NCBI GenBank assembly: GCA_965209045.1
Contig: CBDBPW010000002.1
Location: forward strand, 806,001-870,000
From: JAJEFO01 sp965209045
GTDB taxonomy: Bacteria > Pseudomonadota > Alphaproteobacteria > Rhodobacterales > Rhodobacteraceae
DNA length: 64,000 nucleotides
Reading direction: 5' to 3'
Positions 33,517 through 42,216 of this stretch are shown piece by piece; positions within the stretch are counted from its first letter, which is position 1, and each line of letters opens with the position of its first letter. The position numbers and the translations under genes are program-made. The notes under the pieces are model-generated. The model worked only from the letters and a program-made list of their open reading frames with translations. It ran no database searches and was not told where the DNA came from.

Positions 33517-34536
33517 CTACTGTGGCAGGGTCGAAACCTCTTCGTCCCACTTTTGCAGCAGGCGCTTGCGCTCGTCTGAAGAGCCATACTTCCTGAAGTC
33601 GTAGTCAATCAGCTTGATCAGGCTCATGTCAGGCGCGCTCTCCGAAGTCTCCGCCCCCTTGTTCGACGGCACCTGGAAAGCATTCACTTGCAGAGCGAGA
33701 TTCTGCGCCTCGACGGAGAGTGCCCAGTCATAGAACATCTTGGCCTCTTCCAGGTTGCGCGCCCCTTCGATGATCGACATCGAACCGATCTCGTATCCGG
33801 TGCCTTCGCACGGTGCCACCACGTTGATCGGGAATCCGGACACTGCCTGCTTCACCGCATCATGCATGAAGACGATGCCGATGGTGTTTTCGCCACGGCC
33901 CGCCGCCTTGATGGGAGCCGATCCCGACTTCGTGTACTGGTTGATGTTGGCGTGGAGCCCCTTCATGAACTCGAACCCGTCGTCCTCGCCGAAAATCTGC
34001 ACCATTGATGCAAGGGTCGTGTAGGCCGTGCCTGACGAATTCGGGTTCGCCATCTGAACGTGGCCCTTGTATTCCGGTTTCAGCAAGTCCTTCCAGCAGG
34101 CTGGCTCAGGCAGGCTGTTCGCGGCCAGCAGTTCGGTGTTGTAGCCGTAGCCGAGCGCCCCGGAATAGATGCCGATGGTCTTGTTGCCAGCGCTCTCGGC
34201 CTGCGAAATCGCCCAATCATGCAGCTGGTCGCGCATGGGCGAAATGTACTCCATGGTCAGGCCTTCTTCCGCTGCCTGCAGGTGCGGGTCGCCCGTGCCG
34301 CCCCACCAGACGTCGCCCTTGGGGTTGGAGGATTCCGCGCGGATTTGCGCGAAGGTCTCGCCCGAAGACTTTCGGGTCATGTTCACGTCAATGCCCGTTG
34401 CATCCTCAAAGCTCCGCGCCATCAGCTGGCACCAGTCTTCCTGTGCCGAGCAATAGTACGTCAGCTTGTCTGCGAATGACGCTGTCGCGGCGAGCGCGAT
34501 CAACGATCCCGCGACCGTGGCTGTAATCCTCTTCAT
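33517..34536 (-). CDS. ABC transporter substrate-binding protein, AfuA/FbpA-like
   Basis: This 339-residue periplasmic protein has a signal peptide (1-22, ending ASFA). It has the type II binding-protein fold, with an N-terminal YCSAQEDWC segment and a DVWWGGTGDPHLQA stretch. That stretch resembles AfuA-type proteins, some of which bind hexose phosphates rather than ferric iron. The paired tyrosines of true Fe3+-binding FbpA are not evident. It is the first gene of the operon. Neighbouring phosphorus-related transporters make a phosphate-ester or phosphonate substrate plausible; iron remains possible. Confidence 0.85.
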   Translation of the reverse strand: MKRITATVAGSLIALAATASFADKLTYYCSAQEDWCQLMARSFEDATGIDVNMTRKSSGETFAQIRAESSNPKGDVWWGGTGDPHLQAAEEGLTMEYISPMRDQLHDWAISQAESAGNKTIGIYSGALGYGYNTELLAANSLPEPACWKDLLKPEYKGHVQMANPNSSGTAYTTLASMVQIFGEDDGFEFMKGLHANINQYTKSGSAPIKAAGRGENTIGIVFMHDAVKQAVSGFPINVVAPCEGTGYEIGSMSIIEGARNLEEAKMFYDWALSVEAQNLALQVNAFQVPSNKGAETSESAPDMSLIKLIDYDFRKYGSSDERKRLLQKWDEEVSTLPQ

Positions 34537-35064
34537 CTTCCTCTCCTTTTCGGGTTAGGTTGGACCGGTTGTTCCGGCCTTGGTATGCGATGCATCACGA
34601 GGCACCGCGCATTTCTTCATTCTTCGTCAGTCGTTCCGGGTTCCCTGCCAAGTCCTTCAGTAGCTTCAAGTTCTCCCTATCATCGGCCCGCCGCGCGGCC
34701 ATCCTGGACGGGAAGCAACGGCACATGCATCCCTTGCGCCCTTGCGGGCGGCGCACCGGCCTGCCAACCGCCATCGGGCAGACCATAGTCCGTCGCCGAA
34801 CCTTGGCGCAACGGTCGAGGCGGTTGCCGCAAGAGAATTCGCCAATGTGCAGGCTGGAGACAAACCCGGCCGCACCTGGCCTTGCCAGCGCCCCGGTTTC
34901 GGCTGCGTGCCTTGGTCCTGCGTCGTCCATCGGCCATCTCGTGGGCGTCGCCCGGCAGCAGATGTCGATCCTGCGCGCCATTGGCTCTCGCGGCGGAGCG
35001 GCCTTGGCCGAGGGGTAAGGAAGTGCGGCGGCCCGCCTGGCGGCGCCGTTGCCCTTCGGTGCGC
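34537..35064. other. Intergenic gap, nothing recognised
   Basis: About 530 bases upstream of the binding-protein operon and downstream of the Na/Pi cotransporter gene. It should contain the promoter of the leftward ABC operon in its left part. No gene, clear promoter or hairpin was identified. Open frames on the minus strand are arginine- and cysteine-rich, as expected for noncoding GC-rich DNA. Confidence 0.4.
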
Positions 35065-36726
35065 TCATGCCGCGTCTCCGCTGCTTCGGAACGAGGCAAG
35101 GCGGCTGCCCAGGAGGTCACCGGTCTCCTCTGCGATCGGGTAGGCCACGTAGGAAAGTGCGGCGTTCACCTGCTTCAGAAGGCGCAACGTGTCCTGATGG
35201 ATGTTCGTGGTCTCGAGGCTGGCGGCCGCGCCTTGCTGGAGACGCCTCAGGTGCCTTTCCTGCAGCTTCTGCTCTTCGAGCCGGATGCGGTCCTTTTCGG
35301 CAACGAGTTGGCGCGCGGCCTCGGCATCGCCGGTGGTCAGCACCCTGAGGGCCAGTTGACCGTTGGTGACGACCTGGTCGTGGAAATGATCGAGATCCGA
35401 GATGCCCTGATCGGAAAACCTGATCGCCTTGTCCTGCATCTTTTTCGCCAGCGCGACGAGATCGACCGCGATCCGGTCGCCGGCCTCTTCAAGACTGTTG
35501 GCCACCGCAGCGATTTCCAGAGTCTTCTTGTCCAGTCCGGGAGGAATGCCGTTTTCGCGCAGCCGAGAGATGTAGATCTTTGTCTCGAAGTGCATCCGGT
35601 CAATGTCGTTCTCGCGAATCTCGATCACGCGGGCAATGTCCGGATCCCAGCCACGGAACAGCTTCATGACAGGGACCAGAATGGCCTGCACGGTTTCCGC
35701 CATGCGCAGGAGCTCGCGCTGGGCGCAGGCGAGCGCCAGGGGCGCGTGGTCGAGCGCATCCGGGTCGAGGGCCGAAACGGTCTCAACCGTGCGTTCGGCG
35801 TGTCTGGGCAGTGCAGCATCCGCAATGCGGACAAGCCTGCCGGAAAGGGGCAGGGCCAACGCGAGCAAGGTGGCGTTCACCACGATGTGAAGCCTGACGG
35901 CCTGCTGGCCCGGATCTGAGCCGAGAATCGCGAGATCGACGATGCCGCCCACGAGGAGTGCAAGAAACAGGAGCGCCATGCCGCCGCGCGCAACAAGGTT
36001 GCCGATGGCCACAAGCCGGGCCGGACGCTCGCTCGACCAAAGGAGTGCGAAAGGGATGAGCCCGCCGCCGAAATTCGCGCCGATCACGAGCGCGGCGGCC
36101 ACCGGTGCGGCGGTCAGTCCGGCAGCGGCGAAAGCGGCAAAGGTCAGCACTGCCGCAAGGCTTGAGTGCATTGCCCAGGAGATAAGCGCACCGATGGCAA
36201 ATGCGCTGACAAGGTCGCCCTGGAAATAAGCCGCAATGTTCTGGACAACGGGATTGCCGCCAATCGGCGCTGCCGCATCCCGGATCATGCCAAGAGAGAT
36301 CAGGACCAGCGCGAAGCCGATCACCATGCGCCCGACCTGCTTGGACTTGCGACTGCGCGCCTTGAGGAAGATCGCAACGCCGAAAACGAGCGCAAAGGGG
36401 ATCAGCGCCTGTACCGGGAGGAGCAGGACCTGCGTCATCATGGCGGAGCCGAGATCTGCACCGAGCAGGAGCGCCAGCGCAGCATGCGGTGCCAGCATTC
36501 CCGAAACCGCGAAGCCTGCACCGATCAGCGCAACGGCAGTCGAGCTTTGCATCAGCATTGCCGCGATGCTGCCGCTTGCCGCGGCGGTCAGCCTGTTGTC
36601 GGCACGATCCTTCATGTGACGCTTCAGGCCAGGCAAGAAGGCACGCTCGACGCCCGTGCGGATCAGGCGGACCGACCACAACAGGAGCGCGACAGCGGCG
36701 GCGAGATGTGCGGCAAGGACGATCAT
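35065..36726 (-). CDS. Na+/phosphate cotransporter (NptA/YjbB type) with PhoU-like domain
   Basis: This 553-residue protein starts at ATG 36726; the open frame extends to 36783 without family support. The N-terminal half holds two Na/Pi cotransport repeats. The first has the motif QSSTA (60-64) and the second a related HSSLA segment. The C-terminal part (about 330-530) is helical and PhoU-like, which in the family links to regulation of phosphate flux. It moves inorganic phosphate with sodium across the inner membrane, and some homologues act as exporters. It is divergent from the DeoR-type regulator of the phosphonate/phosphate operon. Confidence 0.9.
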   Translation of the reverse strand: MIVLAAHLAAAVALLLWSVRLIRTGVERAFLPGLKRHMKDRADNRLTAAASGSIAAMLMQSSTAVALIGAGFAVSGMLAPHAALALLLGADLGSAMMTQVLLLPVQALIPFALVFGVAIFLKARSRKSKQVGRMVIGFALVLISLGMIRDAAAPIGGNPVVQNIAAYFQGDLVSAFAIGALISWAMHSSLAAVLTFAAFAAAGLTAAPVAAALVIGANFGGGLIPFALLWSSERPARLVAIGNLVARGGMALLFLALLVGGIVDLAILGSDPGQQAVRLHIVVNATLLALALPLSGRLVRIADAALPRHAERTVETVSALDPDALDHAPLALACAQRELLRMAETVQAILVPVMKLFRGWDPDIARVIEIRENDIDRMHFETKIYISRLRENGIPPGLDKKTLEIAAVANSLEEAGDRIAVDLVALAKKMQDKAIRFSDQGISDLDHFHDQVVTNGQLALRVLTTGDAEAARQLVAEKDRIRLEEQKLQERHLRRLQQGAAASLETTNIHQDTLRLLKQVNAALSYVAYPIAEETGDLLGSRLASFRSSGDAA

Positions 36727-36897
36727 TCGGGCACGCCGATTTCTGAATTGCGCTTGGGCATGACCTCTCGGACAGGCGTCCAAAATCCGTTAGCTGCAAG
36801 GAATTTGCACATCGATTAGTGGAATATGCAACAAAATATTTGCAATTGCGACAGAAAAACCACAATTTCGTGCCAAATGGCCGAATCGGACAGTCGG
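36727..36897. promoter_or_regulatory. AT-rich divergent control region with TTTGCA repeats
   Basis: This region lies between nptA-like and deoR-type genes. It is unusually AT-rich at 36795-36865 and contains TTTGCA at 36804-36809, TATGCA at 36825-36830 and TTTGCA at 36839-36844. TGCAA (36827-36831) and TTGCA (36840-36844) also form an inverted pair. These could be operator sites for the adjacent DeoR-type regulator. No Pho box (CTGTCAT-type direct repeat) was found. Confidence 0.35.
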
Positions 36898-37707
36898 ATG
36901 GCGAAGACGCTGCACAAGAGGGCTGAGAACGGCCGGGACCGCCTGAGGAAGCCCGAGCGCCGGCGGCTGATCCTTCTGGAATTGAAGCTGCGCCCCCATG
37001 TCCGCATCAGCGAACTGGCGCAACGCTTCAATGTCTCCGCCGAGACGGTGCGCCGGGATCTTGACGCGCTGGCCGATGACGGGCTGATAGACCGGGCTCA
37101 TGGCGGTGCCTCAGCCCCGGCACAAGGGCACTACCCGAGCCTGGACGAGCGCGCGAACGCCCGGATTGCCGAGCGGGAGCGGATCGGGCGACGGGCCGCC
37201 GGGCTTGTCCAGGACGGCGAAACCCTGATGATCGATTCGGGCTCGACCACGATCCAGATGGCTCGCGCATTGGCCTGGCTGGGCACGCAATGCACGGTGA
37301 TCACCAACTCGATCCCGGTTGCCATGACGATCGGGCACGGGGCGCCCGAAGTGATCTTGTGCCCCGGCGAGTACCTGCCTGCGGAATCTGCGACCGTCGG
37401 GACCGAGACCCTGGAATTCCTTGAGCGCTTCAATGTGGATCGCTGCGTGATCGGCGCGTCGGGGCTGGCGGCCTCAGGGCCGTCAGAGACGGTGCGTGGC
37501 TTCGCCGCGGTGAAGCGGGTGATGTTGCAGCGCGCCACGAATCGGCACCTACTGATCGATTCACAGAAATTTGGCCGCAAGGGTCTCGCAAACGTCGGCG
37601 AGCTTGCGGACCTGCAATCCATCGTTGTCGATGCCAAGCCGAAGGGAGATTTGCTGAGTGCGCTGGATGGCGCGGACGTGGAGATCCTCGTTGCCGACCC
37701 GGCGTGA
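36898..37707 (+). CDS. DeoR/GlpR family transcriptional regulator
   Basis: This 269-residue repressor-type regulator starts at ATG 36898; in-frame ATGs at 36826 and 36877 are alternatives, and none has a strong ribosome binding site. The N-terminal DeoR helix-turn-helix lies at about 37-56 (RISELAQRFNVSAETVRRDL). The C-terminal phosphosugar-binding domain has DSGSTTIQMA and a KRVMLQRA segment. DeoR proteins respond to phosphorylated sugars or glycerol-3-phosphate. It precedes the PhnD-CEE operon by 50 bases, and the Ugp genes follow that operon, so control of organophosphate uptake is likely. Confidence 0.88.
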   Translation: MAKTLHKRAENGRDRLRKPERRRLILLELKLRPHVRISELAQRFNVSAETVRRDLDALADDGLIDRAHGGASAPAQGHYPSLDERANARIAERERIGRRAAGLVQDGETLMIDSGSTTIQMARALAWLGTQCTVITNSIPVAMTIGHGAPEVILCPGEYLPAESATVGTETLEFLERFNVDRCVIGASGLAASGPSETVRGFAAVKRVMLQRATNRHLLIDSQKFGRKGLANVGELADLQSIVVDAKPKGDLLSALDGADVEILVADPA

Positions 37708-37757
37708 TCAATTGAAACTAATCGCGGCGGGAGAAGCCGCATAACTGGGAGAAAGAC

Positions 37758-38732
37758 ATGAAACTGGACATCAAGCCACTGGTCGCCGCAGCGGTGATTG
37801 CATTGCTGTCGCTCGGAACCGCCGCCTCGGCGCAGGATTGCCCAAGGGGCGATCTGGATGAACGCTTCTGCGACGCTGACGGGGACCTGATCGCCGACAT
37901 TCCAAGCGATCCGGCGGACCAGATCGATCCTGACACGCTGATCTTCGCCTATACGCCGGTCGAGGATCCCGCCGTCTACAAGACGGCATGGTCGGACTTT
38001 CTGGACCACCTTGAAGCCGAAACCGGCAAGGCAATTGTCTTCTTCCCGGTTCAGAGCAACGCGGCACAGATCGAGGCGATGCGCTCGGGCCGGCTGCATA
38101 TCGCGGGGTTCAACACCGGATCGAACCCGCTTGCGGTCAACTGCGCCGGCTTCCGGCCCTTTACCATCATGGCGTCGTTGGACGGCAATTTCGGCTACGA
38201 GATGGAGATAATCACCTACCCGGGGTCCGGCATCGAGAAAGTGGAAGACATCAAGGGCAAGCAGCTGGCCTTCACTTCGCCCACCTCGAACTCGGGCTTC
38301 AAGGCGCCGTCGGCCATCCTGAAGGGCGACTTCGACCTGCTGCCAGAACGCGACTTCGAGCCGGTCTTCTCGGGCAAGCACGACAACTCGATCCTCGGCG
38401 TCGCCAACAAGGACTACATGGCTGCGTCGATTGCGAACTCGGTCAAGTCACGCATGATCAGCCGCGACGTCATAAAGGAAGACGACGTGATCACGATCTA
38501 CAAGTCGCAGACCTTTCCGACGACGGGCTTCGGCGTAGTCTACAACCTCAAGCCGGACCTCCAGGACAAGATCCGCGACGCCTTCTTCAGCTTCGAATGG
38601 GACGGCACGACGCTCGAAGCCGAGTTCTCGAAGTCGAACGAGGGCCAGTTCCTGGAAATGACCTATCAGGAGTTCTGGGAAGTCATCCGCAAGATCGACG
38701 CGGCCAACGGCGTGTCCTACGCCTGCGAATGA
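37758..38732 (+). CDS. phnD: Phosphate/phosphonate ABC transporter binding protein (PhnD/PhoD)
   Basis: This 324-residue periplasmic protein has a signal peptide (1-25, ending ASA). It has the PhnD-type fold with SNAAQIEAMRSGRLHIAGF, and the SPTSNSGFKAP loop that contacts phosphonate or phosphate oxygens in the family. Gene order D-C-E-E resembles the rhizobial PhoCDET high-affinity phosphate/phosphonate transporter as well as phnDCE. No C-P lyase genes are present, so the ligand may be phosphate, phosphite, a phosphonate or a small phosphate ester. Ribosome binding site GGGAGAAAG is 5 bases upstream. Confidence 0.9.
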   Translation: MKLDIKPLVAAAVIALLSLGTAASAQDCPRGDLDERFCDADGDLIADIPSDPADQIDPDTLIFAYTPVEDPAVYKTAWSDFLDHLEAETGKAIVFFPVQSNAAQIEAMRSGRLHIAGFNTGSNPLAVNCAGFRPFTIMASLDGNFGYEMEIITYPGSGIEKVEDIKGKQLAFTSPTSNSGFKAPSAILKGDFDLLPERDFEPVFSGKHDNSILGVANKDYMAASIANSVKSRMISRDVIKEDDVITIYKSQTFPTTGFGVVYNLKPDLQDKIRDAFFSFEWDGTTLEAEFSKSNEGQFLEMTYQEFWEVIRKIDAANGVSYACE

Positions 38733-38747
38733 ATCTCGACCACTTGC

Positions 38748-38767
38748 GCGGGCCCGGACGGGCCCGC
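38748..38767 (+). terminator. Intercistronic hairpin after phnD
   Basis: A perfect 8-bp GC-only stem (GCGGGCCC with its complement GGGCCCGC) and a four-base loop lie 15 bases after the phnD stop. There is no T tract. It probably acts as a partial terminator or 3' stabiliser that keeps binding-protein mRNA above the level of the downstream ATPase and permeases. Confidence 0.6.
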
Positions 38768-38792
38768 CGCCCACCCTTGACCGGGACATTTC

Positions 38793-39587
38793 ATGCTGCG
38801 CCTTCAGAAGCTGACAATGACGTACAGGACCGGCGACCAGGCGCTCAAGGCAATTGACCTGGAAGTCGGCAAGGGACAGGTGCTGGCGCTGATTGGTCCC
38901 TCCGGCGCCGGCAAGTCGACCCTGATCCGCTGCGTCAACAGGTTGGTGCAGCCTACAGGCGGCGCGGTCTGGCTGGATGACACTGACCTGACAAGGCTCG
39001 GTTCCGGCGCCCTGAGAAGGGCACGGCGCGAGATGGGGATGATCTTTCAGGAATACGCGCTTGTTGAGCGGCTGACGGTGATGGAAAACGTCCTGTCGGG
39101 CCGACTCGGCTACGTGGGCTTCTGGCGGAGCTTCCTGCGCTGGTATCCGCAATCCGACATTGACGAGGCGTTCCGGCTTCTGGACCGTGTCGGGCTCCTG
39201 CACATGGCCGACAAGCGCGCCGACGAGTTGTCAGGTGGCCAGCGCCAGCGAGTCGGAATTTGCCGAGCCCTGATTCAAGACCCGAAGCTGTTGCTGGTCG
39301 ACGAACCGACGGCCTCCCTGGATCCGAAGACCAGCCGGCAAATCATGCGGTTGATCACGGAGCTTTGCCGCGAACGCCGGTTGGCAGCGATCATCAACAT
39401 TCATGACGTAGCGCTGGCGCAGATGTTTGTGCCACGCGTTGTCGGGCTGCGCTTTGGCGAAATCGTCTATGACGGCCTGCCGACAGGCCTGACACCCGAG
39501 AAGTTGACGGACATCTACGGCGAAGAGGATTGGGAGGCCACCATCAAGAAGGTCGAGGACGAAGACGAGGTCGAGGCAGCCGAATGA
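38793..39587 (+). CDS. phnC: Phosphonate/phosphate ABC transporter ATPase
   Basis: This 264-residue ATPase has Walker A GPSGAGKS (35-42), signature LSGGQRQRVG, Walker B LLLVDEP and the switch histidine in NIHDVALAQ. It is about the normal size for PhnC. It sits between phnD and two permease genes, and its stop overlaps the next start as ATGA at 39584-39587. The start has a weak ribosome site. It couples ATP hydrolysis to uptake through the PhnE pair. Confidence 0.93.
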   Translation: MLRLQKLTMTYRTGDQALKAIDLEVGKGQVLALIGPSGAGKSTLIRCVNRLVQPTGGAVWLDDTDLTRLGSGALRRARREMGMIFQEYALVERLTVMENVLSGRLGYVGFWRSFLRWYPQSDIDEAFRLLDRVGLLHMADKRADELSGGQRQRVGICRALIQDPKLLLVDEPTASLDPKTSRQIMRLITELCRERRLAAIINIHDVALAQMFVPRVVGLRFGEIVYDGLPTGLTPEKLTDIYGEEDWEATIKKVEDEDEVEAAE

Positions 39588-40399
39588 GCAACCGGGAACT
39601 GGAAGACATGCTGGGAAAGGGTTGGCGCAAGCCGCCGTTCGTGTCGAACCCGAAGTTGCGCTGGAGCCTGATCCTCGGATTTTGCGCCTACCTTGTCGCA
39701 GCCTTCATGACGATCGAGGTCGATTGGGGACGGGTCTATGTGGGCCTGGACCGCGGCTGGGCATTCATTCTCGCATTCACCAGCCCGGACTTCACCAGCC
39801 GCGCCAGCGACATCTGGGACGGACTGCTGGAAAGCATCGTCATGACAGTCGCAGCATCCGTGGTGGGCATACTGATCTCCATCCCGATCGGCCTTGGCGC
39901 CGCGCGCAACATCGCCCCCTTGCCGATTTACCTGGTCTGCAGGGGCATTGTGGCAATAAGCCGGGCGCTGCAAGAGATCATTGTCGCCATACTCCTGGTC
40001 GCCATTTTCGGATTCGGTCCCCTGGCTGGATTCCTCACGCTTTCCTTCGCGACAATCGGATTCCTGTCGAAACTGCTCGCGGAAGACATCGAAGCGATGG
40101 ACAAGGTGCAGGCCGAAGCGATCAAGGCCTCGGGGGCGAGATGGCTTCAGTGGATCAACTACGGCGTCCAGCCTCAAGTCATGCCGCGACTTGTCGGACT
40201 TTCCATGTATCGAATCGACATCAATTTCCGCGAAAGCGCGATTCTCGGCCTCGTGGGCGCGGGCGGCATCGGCGCGACGCTGAACACGGCCTTTGACCGC
40301 TACGAGTACGATACAGCCGCCGCGATCCTGATCCTGATCATAGGGATCGTCATGTCGCTGGAGTATCTTTCCGGCATCATCAGGGCAAAGGTGCAGTAG
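39584..40399 (+). CDS. phnE: Phosphonate/phosphate ABC transporter permease 1
   Basis: This 271-residue inner-membrane permease starts with an ATG that overlaps the phnC stop. About six transmembrane helices are seen, with the family loop EAIKASGARWLQWINYGVQPQ, which contacts the ATPase. The glycine-rich segment LVGAGGIGATL follows. It should pair with the next gene product to form the channel, as PhoE with PhoT in rhizobia. The stop overlaps the next gene start. Confidence 0.92.
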   Translation: MSNRELEDMLGKGWRKPPFVSNPKLRWSLILGFCAYLVAAFMTIEVDWGRVYVGLDRGWAFILAFTSPDFTSRASDIWDGLLESIVMTVAASVVGILISIPIGLGAARNIAPLPIYLVCRGIVAISRALQEIIVAILLVAIFGFGPLAGFLTLSFATIGFLSKLLAEDIEAMDKVQAEAIKASGARWLQWINYGVQPQVMPRLVGLSMYRIDINFRESAILGLVGAGGIGATLNTAFDRYEYDTAAAILILIIGIVMSLEYLSGIIRAKVQ

Positions 40400-41214
40400 T
40401 GCCGGTTCTCGAGAGAGGAAGTGCGCAGACCTGGAGGCGCCGGACGACCGGCGAAAACCTTGTCCGCTGGTTCGGCTGGTTGATCGGTGTCGCGGTCTTC
40501 GTCGCCTGCTGGCAGAGGATTTCCGAGGCGACCACCTGGTTCTTCGTGTGGGACGCACCACGCATCGCGGGCGACATCTGGACGCGCGCCACGCCGCCAC
40601 GCTGGGGATACATCACCCAGCTTGGCCGCCCGATCTGGGACACGCTGAACATCGCGACGCTCGGAACGCTCATCGCGATTTGCCTCGCCGTGCCGGTCGC
40701 CTTCATGGCCGCGCGAAACACGACGCCTTCTGTGCTGTTCATCCGGCCCGTTGCGCTTCTCGTCATCGTCTCGTCCCGCTCGATCAACTCGCTGATCTGG
40801 GCTCTCCTCCTGATTGCGATCATCGGTCCCGGCGTATTCGCGGGTATCATCGCCATCGCCATCCGTTCCATCGGATTCTGCGCAAAGCTCCTCTACGAGG
40901 CGATCGAGGAAATCGACCACACCCAGGTCGAGGCGATTTCCGCTACCGGCGCCAGCCGTTGGCAGGTCATGGCCTATGGAATCGTGCCACAAATCCTGCC
41001 CGCCTTCGCGGGCATTGCCGTCTTCCGCTGGGACATCAACATCCGTGAATCCACCGTTTTGGGCCTGGTTGGCGCAGGTGGCATAGGCCTCCAGCTGTCA
41101 GCGTCACTCAACGTGCTTGCCTGGCCTCAGGTGAGCCTGATCCTCCTGGTCATCCTGGCTGCGGTGATGATCAGCGAGTGGGTCTCGGCAAAGGTTCGGG
41201 GTGCAATCATTTGA
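40399..41214 (+). CDS. phnE: Phosphonate/phosphate ABC transporter permease 2
   Basis: This 271-residue permease is a paralogue of the preceding gene, with the same EA-loop (VEAISATGASRWQVMAYG) and GAGGIGLQL segment. The start is GTG at 40399, sharing the last base of the previous stop (TAGTG), a tight translational coupling. Two PhnE-type permeases in one operon match the PhoE/PhoT arrangement. The stop TGA overlaps a TTG that probably starts the HAD phosphatase gene. Confidence 0.91.
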   Translation: MPVLERGSAQTWRRRTTGENLVRWFGWLIGVAVFVACWQRISEATTWFFVWDAPRIAGDIWTRATPPRWGYITQLGRPIWDTLNIATLGTLIAICLAVPVAFMAARNTTPSVLFIRPVALLVIVSSRSINSLIWALLLIAIIGPGVFAGIIAIAIRSIGFCAKLLYEAIEEIDHTQVEAISATGASRWQVMAYGIVPQILPAFAGIAVFRWDINIRESTVLGLVGAGGIGLQLSASLNVLAWPQVSLILLVILAAVMISEWVSAKVRGAII

Positions 41215-42116
41215 TCTCGATCTCGGCAGACGAGGCATTCAATGCCTACGAGGCGGTACGACACCGGCTTCCGGCGCCGCGCCGCGGTGACAGGCATGTC
41301 CGGCACATAGATTCGCTGGCTGACGTTGCCGGGGATTACGACGTGTTCCTTCTGGACGCATACGGCGTCCTGAACATCGGCGCGACAGCGATACCGGGCG
41401 CCCGCGACCGCGTCGAGGCGTTGAAGAGCGACGGCAAGCGAGTTTTGGTCGTGTCCAATGCCGCCAGCATGCCCCAGGACAAGCTTCTCGAAAAATACCG
41501 TCGACTCGGTTTCTCGTTCGTCGCGGAGGACATCGTGACAAGCCGCGCGACCCTCGCTGCAGCCATGTCCGGCAAGACCGAGACGCATTGGGGAGTGATG
41601 GCGGGAAAACACACTCTCTTCGATGATCTGGGTGGCGTGAGCTACCTTGTCCTGGCAGACGATCCCTCCGCATTCCGGGAAGCCGAAGGCTTCCTGCTGA
41701 TGGAGAGCGGATCATGGACGGAAGGCCGCCAGACGATGCTGGAGGAGGCTCTCAACGAGCGCTCGCGTCCCGTCCTCGTCGCCAATCCGGACATTGTCGC
41801 CCCGCATGAAAACTGGCTTTCGGTCGAGCCGGGCCATTTTGCGCACCGTTTGGCCGATCGTACCAGGATCGCGCCAGAATTCTTCGGCAAGCCCTTCCAG
41901 AACATTTTCGATTTCGCCTTCGAACGGCTGGGTGCAGTCGAACGTTCACGCATCCTCATGGTTGGCGACAGCCTGCACACCGACATTCTGGGGGCGCAAT
42001 GTGCCGGCATAGATTCGGCGCTGATGGCGCGCTTCGGCCTTTTCGCGGGAAACGACGCGGAGCGCGCCGTAGCGCTGACCGGCATTGTTCCAGATTTCAT
42101 TGTAGAGCGGCCATGA
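41211..42116 (+). CDS. TIGR01459-type HAD phosphatase (HAD-IIA)
   Basis: This 301-residue protein starts at TTG 41211, overlapping the permease stop as TTGA; a GTG at 41178 inside the permease gene is the alternative. HAD motif I is LLDAYGVLN with nucleophile D49. The position two residues later is Tyr rather than the usual Asp, in keeping with TIGR01459 members, which often have Trp there. Motif II is VVSNAAS and the acidic metal motif is MVGDSLHTDILGA. As the last gene of the PhnDCEE operon it probably dephosphorylates an imported phosphate ester or its product. The substrate is unknown. Confidence 0.85.
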   Translation: MISISADEAFNAYEAVRHRLPAPRRGDRHVRHIDSLADVAGDYDVFLLDAYGVLNIGATAIPGARDRVEALKSDGKRVLVVSNAASMPQDKLLEKYRRLGFSFVAEDIVTSRATLAAAMSGKTETHWGVMAGKHTLFDDLGGVSYLVLADDPSAFREAEGFLLMESGSWTEGRQTMLEEALNERSRPVLVANPDIVAPHENWLSVEPGHFAHRLADRTRIAPEFFGKPFQNIFDFAFERLGAVERSRILMVGDSLHTDILGAQCAGIDSALMARFGLFAGNDAERAVALTGIVPDFIVERP

Positions 42117-42216
42117 CCAAACCGGTTGTCATACGCTCTTCAAGTTGCGCGGGCACAACGCGCGGCATCACCGCGGCATTCGCCGCAGATTCCGAAACTG
42201 AAATTGGGAGAGAACC

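Noticed and set aside
31597..33579. 660-codon plus-strand frame
   Set aside because: Antisense to the AfuB-like permease. Its strongly charged translation is the mirror of membrane helices.
37708..37757. Pho box upstream of phnD
   Set aside because: No CTGTCAT-type direct repeat is present in this gap or in the nptA/deoR gap, so PhoB control is not supported by sequence.
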